Positions 28,305 to 37,356 of a stretch of DNA of 64,000 nucleotides are shown piece by piece. Position numbers and translations under genes: made by a program. The stretch covers positions 216,361 to 280,360 of the forward strand of contig CBDEGU010000005.1 of the NCBI GenBank assembly GCA_965238045.1, written 5' to 3'. This stretch comes from CBDEGU01 sp965238045. Lineage in GTDB: Bacteria > Acidobacteriota > Terriglobia > Bryobacterales > UBA6623. Below the pieces are notes generated by a model. That model did not search any database, was not told the DNA's origin, and saw nothing but the letters and a program-made list of their open reading frames with translations. The stretch's first letter is position 1; every line of letters begins with the position of its first letter.

Positions 28305-29009
28305 ATGCCAAAGAAAGCCACTAAAGCTCAAATTCGAGCGAACCGTGAAAACGCGAAAAAATCCACCGGCCCCCGCACCGAAGAGGGCAAGGCGCGCGTC
28401 TCACTCAACGCGCTCAAGCACGGCCTCCTCGCGCGCGACGCCGTACTCCCCAGTGAAGACCCCGCCGAACTCGACCGTCAGCTCCGCGAGCTTGAGCGCG
28501 ACCTGCGCCCGGAGAACTCCCTCGAATTCGAGCTCGTCCGCCAGGTCGCCGACGCCCAGTGGCGCATGCGCCGCCTGGTGCGCATCGAGACCGCCTTCCT
28601 CTCGGCCACCCTCGACGAACAGCGCCGGCACGAAGAAATCTTTCATCCAGAAAAGATCCAGCCCGGCCGCGAGGGCGAAAGCCAGCTTCTCGGAGCCGGA
28701 CTGCTCGGCCGCACCCAGGCTCTGCTCCACCTGGCCCGCTACGACGCGCATCTGAGCCGCCGTTACTACCGCGCTATTGCCGAGCTCGGGAGGCTCCGCA
28801 AGCTAGAGCGGGCAGCCGAGCAATACCGCGAAAACAAAACTGCCAAACAGAGCCAATATCCCGAACCCTATGAAGAATCAGCACGATACAATCCATCCCG
28901 CAGCCCCCAAGGTTGGACACCCGCCGGCGGCGAGGGTCTCCACTCCCGGCCCCCGCCCCAGCCCCCCCATACTGCCCCGGCCCCCGGCCCCGACCCCGCC
29001 GATCGTTGA
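28305..29009 (+). CDS. conserved KSTGPRTEEGK-type protein of unknown function
   Basis: The 234-aa product opens with a basic segment containing NAKKSTGPRTEEGKARVSLN and ALKHGLLA. This N-terminal signature recurs in many Acidobacteria and Planctomycetes proteins of unknown function. The middle (about 50-180) is predicted helical and charged, possibly coiled. The last 50 residues are Pro/Gly-rich low complexity and may be read-through from the C-rich DNA that follows. The AGGAAAAGAAGCA ribosome site supports the start. I know no established role. Confidence 0.7.
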   Translation: MPKKATKAQIRANRENAKKSTGPRTEEGKARVSLNALKHGLLARDAVLPSEDPAELDRQLRELERDLRPENSLEFELVRQVADAQWRMRRLVRIETAFLSATLDEQRRHEEIFHPEKIQPGREGESQLLGAGLLGRTQALLHLARYDAHLSRRYYRAIAELGRLRKLERAAEQYRENKTAKQSQYPEPYEESARYNPSRSPQGWTPAGGEGLHSRPPPQPPHTAPAPGPDPADR

Positions 29010-29336
29010 CGACCCGCAACTGACGGCCTGCAAGAAGCAAAACGGACAAAATTCAGGCTAACCCCAGCCGAATCATAAGCATACGGAGGACAGACCGCCA
29101 CCCGCCACTAAAAGACCAAACAGCGACCCCAGACCATCTCAAACCGAAGAAGAGGACAACCAACTGGCGAGCCAGCCAACACCCCAGGCCCCCAAGCGAG
29201 ACCTGCGCCTCCACCCCCGAGCCCCAATCCCCCCATCCCCAACAGGCGAGTCACAACAATCCACCCCCGCCAAATCAACAACATACCCCAAAACACCCCA
29301 AAACACTTGACACCGCGTGCTAGCCTATACCCGTAA
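29010..29336. other. strand-asymmetric C/A-rich non-coding arm
   Basis: No gene is supportable. The plus strand is strikingly poor in G and T from about 29095 to 29306. A TTGACA box at 29307-29312 ends the arm. Its nearest TATACC lies only 13 bases further, so a normal promoter is doubtful. Confidence 0.4.
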
Positions 29337-29640
29337 CGACCGGAAAGGATAGATCACCGCGATCCCCCGACCGTCTCCTGGCCAGGACAGAAAGCTCGCT
29401 CAGCGGTTCATCGCCTCCTCGAGTCACAGAGGAGAGGGTGACCGCAAAGGCGGGTCTTCGGACGGCTCTCGAAAGTGGACATCCACCGCGAAGGGCTACG
29501 AGCGCGCTCGTGCACCATCACCGGGCGGCATCACTGCGCGGCAAGACCGCGCGAGAGAACCCTTCGCCCGGAACCGCCTGCAACTTCCGGCTGGGGCGGC
29601 TCGCCGGGATCGCATAGTCGGAACGTGAGGCGCCTCTCAC
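29337..29640 (+). ncRNA. candidate structured non-coding RNA, unidentified
   Basis: No frame looks coding on either strand. Strong hairpins follow each other. At 29403-29445, GCGGT/CATC/CTCCTC pair with GAGGAG/GGTG/ACCGC (15 bp around an 8-base loop). GTC-TTCG-GAC is a UUCG tetraloop near 29454-29463. GTGG-ACAT-CCAC lies near 29475-29486. GCGCGG-CAAGA-CCGCGC is at 29536-29552. I could not match RNase P, tmRNA, 6S, SRP or a known riboswitch core. The boundaries and strand are guesses. Confidence 0.3.
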
Positions 29641-30003
29641 TTCTTTGAAATTTGAAAAAGAAGCACCACGAAGAACGAAGCAAGCAACCCCAGCCAGCCG
29701 ACAACCCATCCGCCAGACCATGCAGCGGAGCCAGGGGCGAAACACCCTCGAGCCCCTCAACCCGCCCGTCGCCGCCAAAATCCAAAAACCCGAAAATCCG
29801 GGCAAAACGACGCCCAAGAACCCTTCCCCGACCCAACCTCAGCCGCTTCCCTCACAAAAAAACCCCACAAAATCCCCAAAAACCGGGCATAACCGGACAA
29901 AATGCGATCCCCTGGGTCCCCTTCCATCCCCGGGTCGAGTACCCTAGATCGAGGCGGTGCAGGCCGGCTGCCTCCACCCTCAGCTATGAGAAGGAGAGAT
30001 ACC
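29641..30003. other. second C/A-rich arm and leader of the Asp-box gene
   Basis: CTTCTTT and AAAGAAG (about 29640-29663) can pair at its start. The next 250 bases are again poor in G and T on the plus strand. No gene is supportable. The last bases hold GAAGGAGAG, the ribosome site of the next gene. Confidence 0.4.
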
Positions 30004-31293
30004 GTGCGCATCCCGATGGTCTTCGCCCGCGTCGTCGGGCTCGCATGTGCCCTGCATTTAGCCGTCATGGCTTCGGAGATCCCGACGGCCAAAGACGTCT
30101 CCCTCAAGACGGACCGGCCCACGCCCGCCGACACCATTCCCGTGGAGCGGCTGCGACAACTAGCCTCCAAGCAGGCCAGCGCCTCCTATGCCACCGGCCG
30201 CGTGATCAGCCCGCCGATGCCGATCGCGATCCGGCGGCAGCATCCCGGCGGCCCGTCCTATCAAGAGGGTCTCAGCTACACGTTCCTGATTCACTCGATG
30301 AAGTTCGCCGGCCTCGCTCGCATGGACAACGGACATCTGCTGCTGGTGGCGAGCGGTTGGCTAAAGAACCCGCTCCGCGAGGAACGGGCCGTGTTCGTCA
30401 TGCGCTCCGACGACGAGGCACGGAGCTGGAGCCGGCCCAGGATCATCCATTGGGGCCTCGAGCGGCCCGAGCCCATCTCTCTCGGCGACCAGAAGCTCGT
30501 CTTGATTCCCCGCGATGATGCGGGGTTCATCAGCTTTAGCGAGGATGGCGGCCAGAACTGGGGCGAGCAGATCCCCTTCCCCCGCCTGCCCGATGGCAGC
30601 AACCGCCAAACCTATCGTCACGGCACGCCGCTCGTCGAAGGGCAGACGATTACCGGCGTATTCTACGTACAGGGAGAGAGCCGCGAGGGCTGGTCGGCTT
30701 ACTCTCTGCTGCGCCGCAGCCGCGACGGCGGCCGGACTTGGGGCGATGACTTGTGGCTGCCGCCCGAGTGGCTCACCTCCGAGGGCGCCATCACGCGGGC
30801 CCGCGACGGAGCGCTGGTCGTAGCACTGCGCACCGCCCAGGCGCCGGGCTTGCCGTCTTACAGCGACCATTGGCGGCGCATCACCACCGCCCGGTCCACG
30901 GATGAAGGCAAGACCTGGACCGATCATCAGGTCCACTTCCGGTACGGCAAGGCGCACAGCAGGCTGCTCGTGCTCAGGAACGGCGACATTCTTCTCACCT
31001 ATGCCGCCCGCATGGGAGAACTCGACCGCGAGATGTATCACGGCATCGAGGCCGTGCTCAGTCGCGACAACGGCAAGACCTGGGACTGGGACCACCGCTT
31101 CATCCTGTTTCGATGGGCGATGCACGAGAGCATGCATAGTCCGCAGTCAGTCGAGCTTGCCGCTGGACGCATCCTGACTCTGTTTGGCTACCACTACGAC
31201 GCCCAATGGAACGAGGGGCCGCTGGGCGCTCCCGGCTATCCCCTGGGCATGACTTCGGCCCTGATTTGGTCGCCGTACCCCGAGGCCGAATAA
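30004..31293 (+). CDS. secreted Asp-box (sialidase-like) protein
   Basis: The 429-aa product has a signal peptide ending near AVMASE and a six-bladed propeller. Asp-box-type repeats are RSDDEARSWS, SEDGGQNWGE, SRDGGRTWGD, STDEGKTWTD and SRDNGKTWDW. This fits the sialidase/neuraminidase superfamily. Catalytic residues were not assigned, so it could act on another glycan or just bind one. The GTG start is fixed by GAAGGAGAG ending seven bases upstream. It differs in sequence from the Asp-box protein at 17417, so it is a paralogue and not a recent copy. Confidence 0.82.
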   Translation: MRIPMVFARVVGLACALHLAVMASEIPTAKDVSLKTDRPTPADTIPVERLRQLASKQASASYATGRVISPPMPIAIRRQHPGGPSYQEGLSYTFLIHSMKFAGLARMDNGHLLLVASGWLKNPLREERAVFVMRSDDEARSWSRPRIIHWGLERPEPISLGDQKLVLIPRDDAGFISFSEDGGQNWGEQIPFPRLPDGSNRQTYRHGTPLVEGQTITGVFYVQGESREGWSAYSLLRRSRDGGRTWGDDLWLPPEWLTSEGAITRARDGALVVALRTAQAPGLPSYSDHWRRITTARSTDEGKTWTDHQVHFRYGKAHSRLLVLRNGDILLTYAARMGELDREMYHGIEAVLSRDNGKTWDWDHRFILFRWAMHESMHSPQSVELAAGRILTLFGYHYDAQWNEGPLGAPGYPLGMTSALIWSPYPEAE

Positions 31294-31320
31294 TCGGAAA
31301 CGAGGGACCCCCAGCTTCGC

Positions 31321-31944
31321 TCAGCTCGACTCTTGCCACTCTCGTTCGAGCAGCTTCGTATACTCACCCGACGCGTAAAGCGAAAACGGAAACTTGTCCG
31401 GCGGCAAGACCGGACTCGTCTCCTGATCCCGCCACGACACAAAGGCGTAGTCGGCATAGCGGTAGTAGTTGCGAAGATAGTCGTTCTGCAACAATTCGGC
31501 GGGCGGGGGCTCGCAAAACTGCGAGTGGATGCCGATCGCCCGCGCGAAAATCCGGCCGAATTCAATCACACCCCACTCCTTGAGCTTCTCGGCGACATCC
31601 TCCGGCGTATCCTCGATCAGCAGACGCGCGAAACTCTGCGCCCGCACTTTCGCCAGCCCGAGTTCCTCCGACCGCTCGCAAGTTTCAACGCACTGCTCCA
31701 GCCACCGGCAGATGTCCTTGCCGACGTAGAACAACATCCGGACCTCGGCATAACGGCCCGCGGCCATCTGCTGTTCCAGGTGCGCCCTCTTGTGTTCCCG
31801 CGGTTCGCCGTGCTCGATCGCCGACAGCGACGCCTTCGCGCTTTCTAGTACGTGAATCGTCGAAGCCGATTCGGTGAACGGGTGCAGAATCAGCGGCGGC
31901 AGCACGCACACCCTCGTTACCTCAAGCTGCTGTTGGATGGACAT
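31321..31944 (-). CDS. hypothetical helical protein
   Basis: The product (207 aa) is soluble, charged and predicted mostly helical, with no signal peptide or membrane span. Notable segments are MLFYVGKDICRWLEQCVETC and LLQNDYLRNYYRYADYAFVSW. I recognise no family. It runs convergently with the Asp-box gene, 27 bp apart. The ATG start begins MSIQQQLEV. Confidence 0.6.
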   Translation of the reverse strand: MSIQQQLEVTRVCVLPPLILHPFTESASTIHVLESAKASLSAIEHGEPREHKRAHLEQQMAAGRYAEVRMLFYVGKDICRWLEQCVETCERSEELGLAKVRAQSFARLLIEDTPEDVAEKLKEWGVIEFGRIFARAIGIHSQFCEPPPAELLQNDYLRNYYRYADYAFVSWRDQETSPVLPPDKFPFSLYASGEYTKLLEREWQESS

Positions 31945-32052
31945 CTCGGTTACAGCTTCTTATCGGCCCGTGTCGCGAAACGTACTAACAACCGGAAGCC
32001 CAACAGTATGGCACAGCCTCGCCCCCCTCTTCCGGTCCCGCGACGACGCCCC

Positions 32053-33363
32053 TCAACCCACAATCACGCGGTCGAGCGCCTGCTCGTCAAAATCCACGCC
32101 CAGCCCCGGACCCACCGGCACTTCCACATGCCCGCCGCCATATTCGAGGGCCGTCTTGAGCAGCCGGTTCCCCAAAGGTCCGCGATGAGACTCTCCGCCT
32201 TCGAGAATCACCGCGTTCGGCGTTGCCGCGCAAACGTGGATCGCGGCCGCGCGATACGGCGCCGAACCCATGCTCGAATGCGGCGAGTGCAGAATGTTGT
32301 GCACCTCGGCCATCACCGCGATGCGTTTATATTCGGTCAGCCCGGTCCGAGAGATGTCAGGGTTGATAATGTCCACCGCCCGCGCGTGGAACAGATCACG
32401 AAACTGAAAGCGGTTCGAGTATTGCTCTCCGCCACAAATCGGCACATCGAGCGCATCGGCCAGCCGTGCCATGCCGTCGATATCTTCGGGCATCAGCACG
32501 TCCTCCCACCAGCCCACATTGCCAATCGCGTCGATTTGCCTGCCGATCTTCGTGGCCTCGTGCAGCGTATACGCACCGAGCGAATCGACCAGCACCTCCC
32601 CGGAGCCCCGCAGCAGTTCCGCTACCGCCTCCACCCGGCCCAGGTCGCCGGTAGCTCCCCGCCCCTTGGCAAGACCCATCTTCAGGACCGTGTATCCCTT
32701 GCCGATCAGCCGTCGTGCATTCTCCTCGAGTTGCGGAATGGTCGCTCCCCCCACCCCCTGATAGGTCGGAATCCTGTCGCGAAACTTGCCGCCCAGCAGC
32801 TGATAGACCGGCATGCCCGAGGCTTTGCCCAGCAGGTCCCACAGCGCAATGTCGATGCCCGCCATCGCGCGCTTGAAGAAGCCGCTGTTGTAGCCTCGCA
32901 GACGCTGCGTCGAATACATCTTCTCCCACAGCACCTCCACATCCAGCGCGTTTTCACCCAGCAGAATCGGCGTGAACAGATCACCGATCACGGTCTGGAC
33001 CACTCGCGGCGTCATGACCGCGTGCGATTCGCCCCAGCCAAAGAGCCCCTGATCCGTGCTCACCTTCACCAGCAGTGTCTGCTGATGCCCTCTCTGGCGG
33101 ACGGTTTCGGCGTGCTCGAGCCGGCGCCGCAAGCCCCGCCCCCCGGTCATGCGTCCCACCGGCGTCATCGAGACGAAAGCCGCCTCGGGCTTGTCGCGAT
33201 CCGGCGGCACCCGCAGGATGAACGTTTCGATCTTCGTAATCTTCTGTGGCTTCACCTTCCGGGGCAGCTGGCTCGGACCACTCTGTGCGGCCGCCACCCG
33301 GCCCGCCCCCGCCGTCAGCAGCGCCGCCGCTGCGGCTCTGAGCATCGTTCTTCGATTAACCAT
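32053..33363 (-). CDS. enolase-superfamily acid-sugar dehydratase (MR/MLE type)
   Basis: The product (436 aa) has a Tat-like leader (MVNRRTMLRAAAAALLTAG) and the two-domain MR/MLE fold. Metal ligands are visible as D in VLVDSLGAY, E in GWWEDVLMPED and E in ICGGEQYSN. The KxK motif of racemases is reduced to a single Lys in TVLKMGLAKG, and NILHSPHSSMG supplies a C-terminal His. That combination fits a galactonate-type acid-sugar dehydratase better than a racemase. AGGAGGTG upstream fixes the ATG. An exported location would be unusual for this family. It is divergent from the ABC permease gene. Confidence 0.85.
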   Translation of the reverse strand: MVNRRTMLRAAAAALLTAGAGRVAAAQSGPSQLPRKVKPQKITKIETFILRVPPDRDKPEAAFVSMTPVGRMTGGRGLRRRLEHAETVRQRGHQQTLLVKVSTDQGLFGWGESHAVMTPRVVQTVIGDLFTPILLGENALDVEVLWEKMYSTQRLRGYNSGFFKRAMAGIDIALWDLLGKASGMPVYQLLGGKFRDRIPTYQGVGGATIPQLEENARRLIGKGYTVLKMGLAKGRGATGDLGRVEAVAELLRGSGEVLVDSLGAYTLHEATKIGRQIDAIGNVGWWEDVLMPEDIDGMARLADALDVPICGGEQYSNRFQFRDLFHARAVDIINPDISRTGLTEYKRIAVMAEVHNILHSPHSSMGSAPYRAAAIHVCAATPNAVILEGGESHRGPLGNRLLKTALEYGGGHVEVPVGPGLGVDFDEQALDRVIVG

Positions 33364-33490
33364 CGAACACCTCCTGGCTAGAAGATACCTCTTCTCCGCC
33401 GCCCCCGCCACGACGCCTCGTATCCTTGCCTTGCGCCCCGCTCGGCCGATCCCCGACAATAAACCTCCCGGCTGCCTTTGCCGGTCCGCC

Positions 33491-34507
33491 ATGTCCCTCG
33501 CCTCACGAATGAGAGACCTCGTTCGCCCGCGTTCGGCGACCGCCCCCGGGCTGCGGTTCGACTCGGTGTTGAAGAATGTCGGACCCCTCATCGGCCTTGT
33601 CGCCGTATACATATTTTTCTGTTTCTGGGCCGGCGAACCCTTCTACTCGGCGTTCAACCGCGTCACCACACTGACCCAAAGCGTCATCGTCACGGCGGGC
33701 GCTCTCGGCATGACCCTGGTCATCATTTCGGGAGGCATCGATCTCAGCGTCGGCTCGGTCATCGCGCTCTCGACCGTCGTCGTCGCGCGGCTGCTCGAAG
33801 CAGGAGTTCCGCCGCTCCTGGCCGCCGCGGCGGGCGTGCTCGTCGGCGGACTTTGCGGCCTCACCAACGGCCTGCTCATCACACGCCTCAAACTCGTGCC
33901 CTTCATCATTACCCTCGGCACATTGCTCGTCTTCCGTGGCGCCGCCACCGGTCTGGCCCACGAACAGAAAATCGACGCCCCCATCACTTGGCTCAACGAC
34001 ATGCTCGCCAAGTTCCCCGAGCCGGCCTGGCTCATCGTCTCCCCAGGGGTCTGGCTCACCCTGCTGCTTGCGATTGCCGTCGCCCTGCTGCTGCGCAACA
34101 CCATTCTTGGACGCCACATCTCCGCCCTCGGATCGAGCGAAAACACGGCCCGTATCTGCGGAGTTCGCATCGAGCCGGTCAAGACCTGCGTCTATCTGCT
34201 CTCGGGCCTGCTCACAGGATTCGCTGGTCTGATGCAGTTCAGCCGCCTCACTGTCGGCGATCCCACCGCCGCCAAGGGCATGGAACTCGACATCATCGCC
34301 GCCGTCGTCATCGGCGGAGGCAGTCTCCAGGGCGGAGAGGGCAGCGTGGCCGGTTCGCTCGCCGGAGCCATGCTGATGGCCGTCATCCGCAATGGCCTCA
34401 GCATGAAAGGGGTCCCCAATTGGGTCCAGGACGTACTCACCGGCTCCATTATCGTCGCCGCCGTCGCCCTCGACCGCATTCGTCACAAAGCGCAACAAAC
34501 GCTCTAG
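33491..34507 (+). CDS. ribose/autoinducer-type ABC transporter permease
   Basis: The product (338 aa) is an inner-membrane permease of the BPD_transp_2 family (RbsC/AraH/XylH-like), with about 8-10 membrane spans. The family motif SGGIDLSVGSVIALS and the conserved GRHISALGSSENTARICG loop are present. Partner ATPase and sugar-binding protein genes are not in the window, so it may be an orphan or use subunits encoded elsewhere. A monosaccharide is the likely substrate, in keeping with the divergent acid-sugar dehydratase. Confidence 0.9.
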   Translation: MSLASRMRDLVRPRSATAPGLRFDSVLKNVGPLIGLVAVYIFFCFWAGEPFYSAFNRVTTLTQSVIVTAGALGMTLVIISGGIDLSVGSVIALSTVVVARLLEAGVPPLLAAAAGVLVGGLCGLTNGLLITRLKLVPFIITLGTLLVFRGAATGLAHEQKIDAPITWLNDMLAKFPEPAWLIVSPGVWLTLLLAIAVALLLRNTILGRHISALGSSENTARICGVRIEPVKTCVYLLSGLLTGFAGLMQFSRLTVGDPTAAKGMELDIIAAVVIGGGSLQGGEGSVAGSLAGAMLMAVIRNGLSMKGVPNWVQDVLTGSIIVAAVALDRIRHKAQQTL

Positions 34508-34914
34508 TTTCCGCGCCCTGTCCGTACTCGATCTTCTCTGTACGTACGAATACAGCCCGCCGTCTTGGACACTGTCCGTATATCCGGTAGTAGTCCCAAG
34601 TGCATAGGTAGAGCCACTGACCATAACTAAAGTACTAAGCCGCGTCAGTGTAAATATCTCTTACCTTAAGGATTGCGCGTTCTACATAATGCGGATACCA
34701 TCGAGGAAGAGGGACAAAGAGTTCTCGTCTTACCGGGATTTTTGGTCAATACTCCAGGGCATCCGAGTCAGCAGATGAGAACAAGCGGACCACTCAAGAG
34801 GCGCCCCGGGTCGAAAAACCTTGTTGCCATTTGTGAAGTTAAGTTGTCCTGGCTTGGCGGCAAGGCATGGACGTGGTCCTTGGTGCACTACAGTCCATTT
34901 GAAGGAGAAAAATA
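34508..34914. other. intergenic stretch, nothing recognised
   Basis: GC is lower than in the flanking genes. I see no coding frame, tRNA or clear promoter; it presumably holds the leader of the propeller gene. Confidence 0.4.
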
Positions 34915-36193
34915 GTGAAAGTGCAACGAATGAGGATGAATCTGGTCATAGCAGTTCTCGCGGTGGCCCTGGTGGGTGCCGCGGCCATGCCGGCACAGAC
35001 GATCGGCGTGGTGCTCGACGATGGAAGGAACGTTTTCGATCCGTTTTTGGGTAATGACGACGCAAGTACGGTCTATGTTTTTGATGCCGAAACCAAAACC
35101 GTGCTCGGCAGCGTGGACGTCAACCTGACCGTCGGCTTGACGGCGACGGGAATCTTGAGTGACTGCTCATTGTCGGGCGACGCCACGACGGCGTTTGTCG
35201 GCTACATCAGTCAGGACGTGTTCGGTATCCCGCCCCCGGCCAAGGAATTGGTCGCCGTGGACATCTCCACGCCCGCGGCGCCGGTAGTATCTACCCGCAT
35301 TGGAATCGCGACTTCCAGCGTCGACACCTCGATTACTCATGACGGGAAGTTCGTGCTCGTTTGTGATTCCGTCAACCCCGAGGCTGTTTCGGTTGTCGAT
35401 GCGGCCGCCGAGACATCAGTCGGCTCGTATGCCGGGCAGGTGGGCTGCCGCGCGGTCGAAGCTTGTAGTGACGGCTCGGTCCTCATCGCCGGCCGGGCGC
35501 CGGGATGCTGCATCGCCTCTCCATTGACGGAGCGGGCACGCTTACCGACACCAGCGAAAGTATTTCGGGCTACGCCGTGCAGAATGTGGACTGCGCGCCA
35601 GCCGCCGCGAGCGCCGTCTTCGTCTCCGAGGGCCTCGGCGAAGTCGATTCGGTCGCGATCCCGCTGGCGGGCGTGGTCGACACAGAGACCACTACCGACG
35701 GCGAGGGCGTGGTCGTACTCGTTCACCCTGACGGGAATCGCGTCTTCGTTCGCTCGGCCGGAGGCGATATCAACGTCTTTGACTACAATCAGGCAACCGG
35801 CCTGATGACGCCCCCCGCGGTCGCCTTTACTATCGCCGCGGCGGCTCCGACCAGCACTTCGTTAACCGGCATCGAACAAGGCGTCGACACGATGGCCTTC
35901 ACCCCGGACGGCTCGAAGCTCTACGTAGTCGCCGGCACCACGGTGCAGGTGTTCAACGCGACCGACGGTTCATCCCTTGGCTCGTTTGGAAGTTTTGATT
36001 CCCCGACCGGCATCTGTTTCGCTCGCGGAGCCGCTGGCCCGCCTCCGCCCGTCGAAGTCGTCATCGACGTCAATCCAGGCGGCGACTGCGTCAAGAACAA
36101 CGGTAAGGGCGTCATTCCCGTCGCCATCTACGGCAGCGCTGACTTCGACGTAACTCAGATCGACTTTTCGACAGTCAAACTGGAGAGCCTTAC
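34915..36193 (+). pseudogene. secreted beta-propeller protein, frameshifted and truncated by IS5
   Basis: The first frame gives a signal peptide (LVIAVLAVALVGAAAMPAQ) and YVTN-like propeller strands (STVYVFDAETKTVLGSVDV, DGKFVLVCDS). Near 35490-35500, in CCGGCCGGGCGCCGGG, the homology moves to another frame. It then continues from MLHRLSIDGAGTL through YVVAGTTVQVFNA to a C-terminal VDVNPGGDCVKNNGKGVIPVA module. IS5 copy 1 interrupts that module at 36194. A one-base indel or assembly error could explain the frameshift; the IS truncation is certain. Confidence 0.75.
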
Positions 36194-37306
36194 GGCGTTG
36201 GTGCATGAATCGGTGTAAGCGAGCACGCTAGCGGCGGGGGTGGGGTCCAGTCCATCATAGAGATCGGGGGTAACGTCATGGTCGCAGCGAAGTCGAGCCG
36301 AGTCAACCGCCAGTATAAGAAGAAGTACAGAATCCGGAACTGGAGGGAGTACGAGCGTGGCCTCAGGAGCCGCGGCGACGTCACGATCTGGCTGAGCGAG
36401 GATGCAATTGCCGCGTGGGTACCACCGAAGAACGGTCTTCGCGGAGGCCAGCGGCGGTACTCGAACCTCGCGGTCCGGACCGCGTTGACGCTGCGGGTCG
36501 TCTTCAGCCTGCCGCTCCGCCAGACCGAGGGGTTCCTGGACTCGCTGCTCCGCTTGATGGGCCTCAACCTCAAGGCCCCGGACCACACCACACTCTCGCG
36601 CCGGAACCAAATCGTTGCGGTGCCGCCCCTGACCCGATCCTATGACGGCCCGATCGACTTGATCGTCGATTCCACAGGGCTGAAGATTCTGGGTTGCGGC
36701 GAATGGAACGCGCACAAGCACAAGGCATCAAAGAAACGCCGGGATTGGCGGAAGCTGCACATCGGGGTGGATGCCGAGGGGTTCATTGTGGCGGCCGAAC
36801 TCACAGCGAGCAGCCGGGACGACGCCTCCACACTCCCTGCTCTTCTCGACACAATCGAGGTTCCCATCCGGCGTTTCACCGCAGACGGAGCCTACGACCA
36901 CAGGTCAGTCTACGATCAACTCAGCGCGGCCGGTACAGAGAACGTCGTGATTGTGATTCCCCCTCGTCGCTCCGCGGTGTCGGCGGGGCCAACGGACGGC
37001 CCATGGGCGCAGCGTGACACGGCTCTTGAGAGGATTCGCCAGGTCGGGCGACGAGAGTGGCAGAAGGAGTCGGGCTACCGACAGCAGGCGCGCGTTGAAA
37101 ACAGCTTCTTCCGATACAAGTCCGTGCTCGGAGGCGGATTGAAGGCGAGGCACGGCAAGGCACAAAGGAGAGAAGTTGCGATCGGGTGTCACATCCTCAA
37201 CCGGATGGCCGAGCTGGGTAGGCCGAAATCCTGCGCTGTGGTGTCCTGAACGAGAAGTTGGAAAAGCGCCCCCACTCGCGCCGCAGTTGAATCATGCAAC
37301 AGCGCC
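36194..37306 (+). mobile_element. IS5-family insertion sequence, copy 1 (1113 bp)
   Basis: The ends GGCGTTGGTGCATGAATC and, complemented, GGCGCTGTTGCATGATTC are inverted repeats. Bounds were set by comparing with the inverted copy at 47605-48717. No target duplication is visible at this copy (TTAC left, ATAT right). Loss of the duplication suggests later recombination. Confidence 0.9.
36278..37249 (+). CDS. IS5-family transposase, copy 1
   Basis: The 323-aa product is a full DDE transposase with D131 in LIVDSTGLKI, D203 in FTADGAYDHR and E274 in ARVENSFFRYK. The DUF4096/IS5-type N-terminal region (SNLAVRTALTLRVVFSLPLR) is present. It is identical in sequence to copy 2. Confidence 0.94.
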   Translation: MVAAKSSRVNRQYKKKYRIRNWREYERGLRSRGDVTIWLSEDAIAAWVPPKNGLRGGQRRYSNLAVRTALTLRVVFSLPLRQTEGFLDSLLRLMGLNLKAPDHTTLSRRNQIVAVPPLTRSYDGPIDLIVDSTGLKILGCGEWNAHKHKASKKRRDWRKLHIGVDAEGFIVAAELTASSRDDASTLPALLDTIEVPIRRFTADGAYDHRSVYDQLSAAGTENVVIVIPPRRSAVSAGPTDGPWAQRDTALERIRQVGRREWQKESGYRQQARVENSFFRYKSVLGGGLKARHGKAQRREVAIGCHILNRMAELGRPKSCAVVS

Positions 37307-37356
37307 ATATTGTGCGGTTGCATGCTTTCCGGCAGCCGCTCTCGCGGGCCCCGCCC

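Noticed and set aside
29307..29331. TTGACA...TATACC as a strong promoter
   Set aside because: The spacer is only 13 bases, too short for sigma70.
29337..29640. RNase P RNA, tmRNA, 6S, SRP RNA or c-di-GMP/cobalamin riboswitch
   Set aside because: Core motifs such as GAGGAAAGTCC, a tag reading frame, GCAAACC or CGCAACTG are missing; only a GACCGCAAAGG word vaguely resembles a c-di-GMP-I segment.
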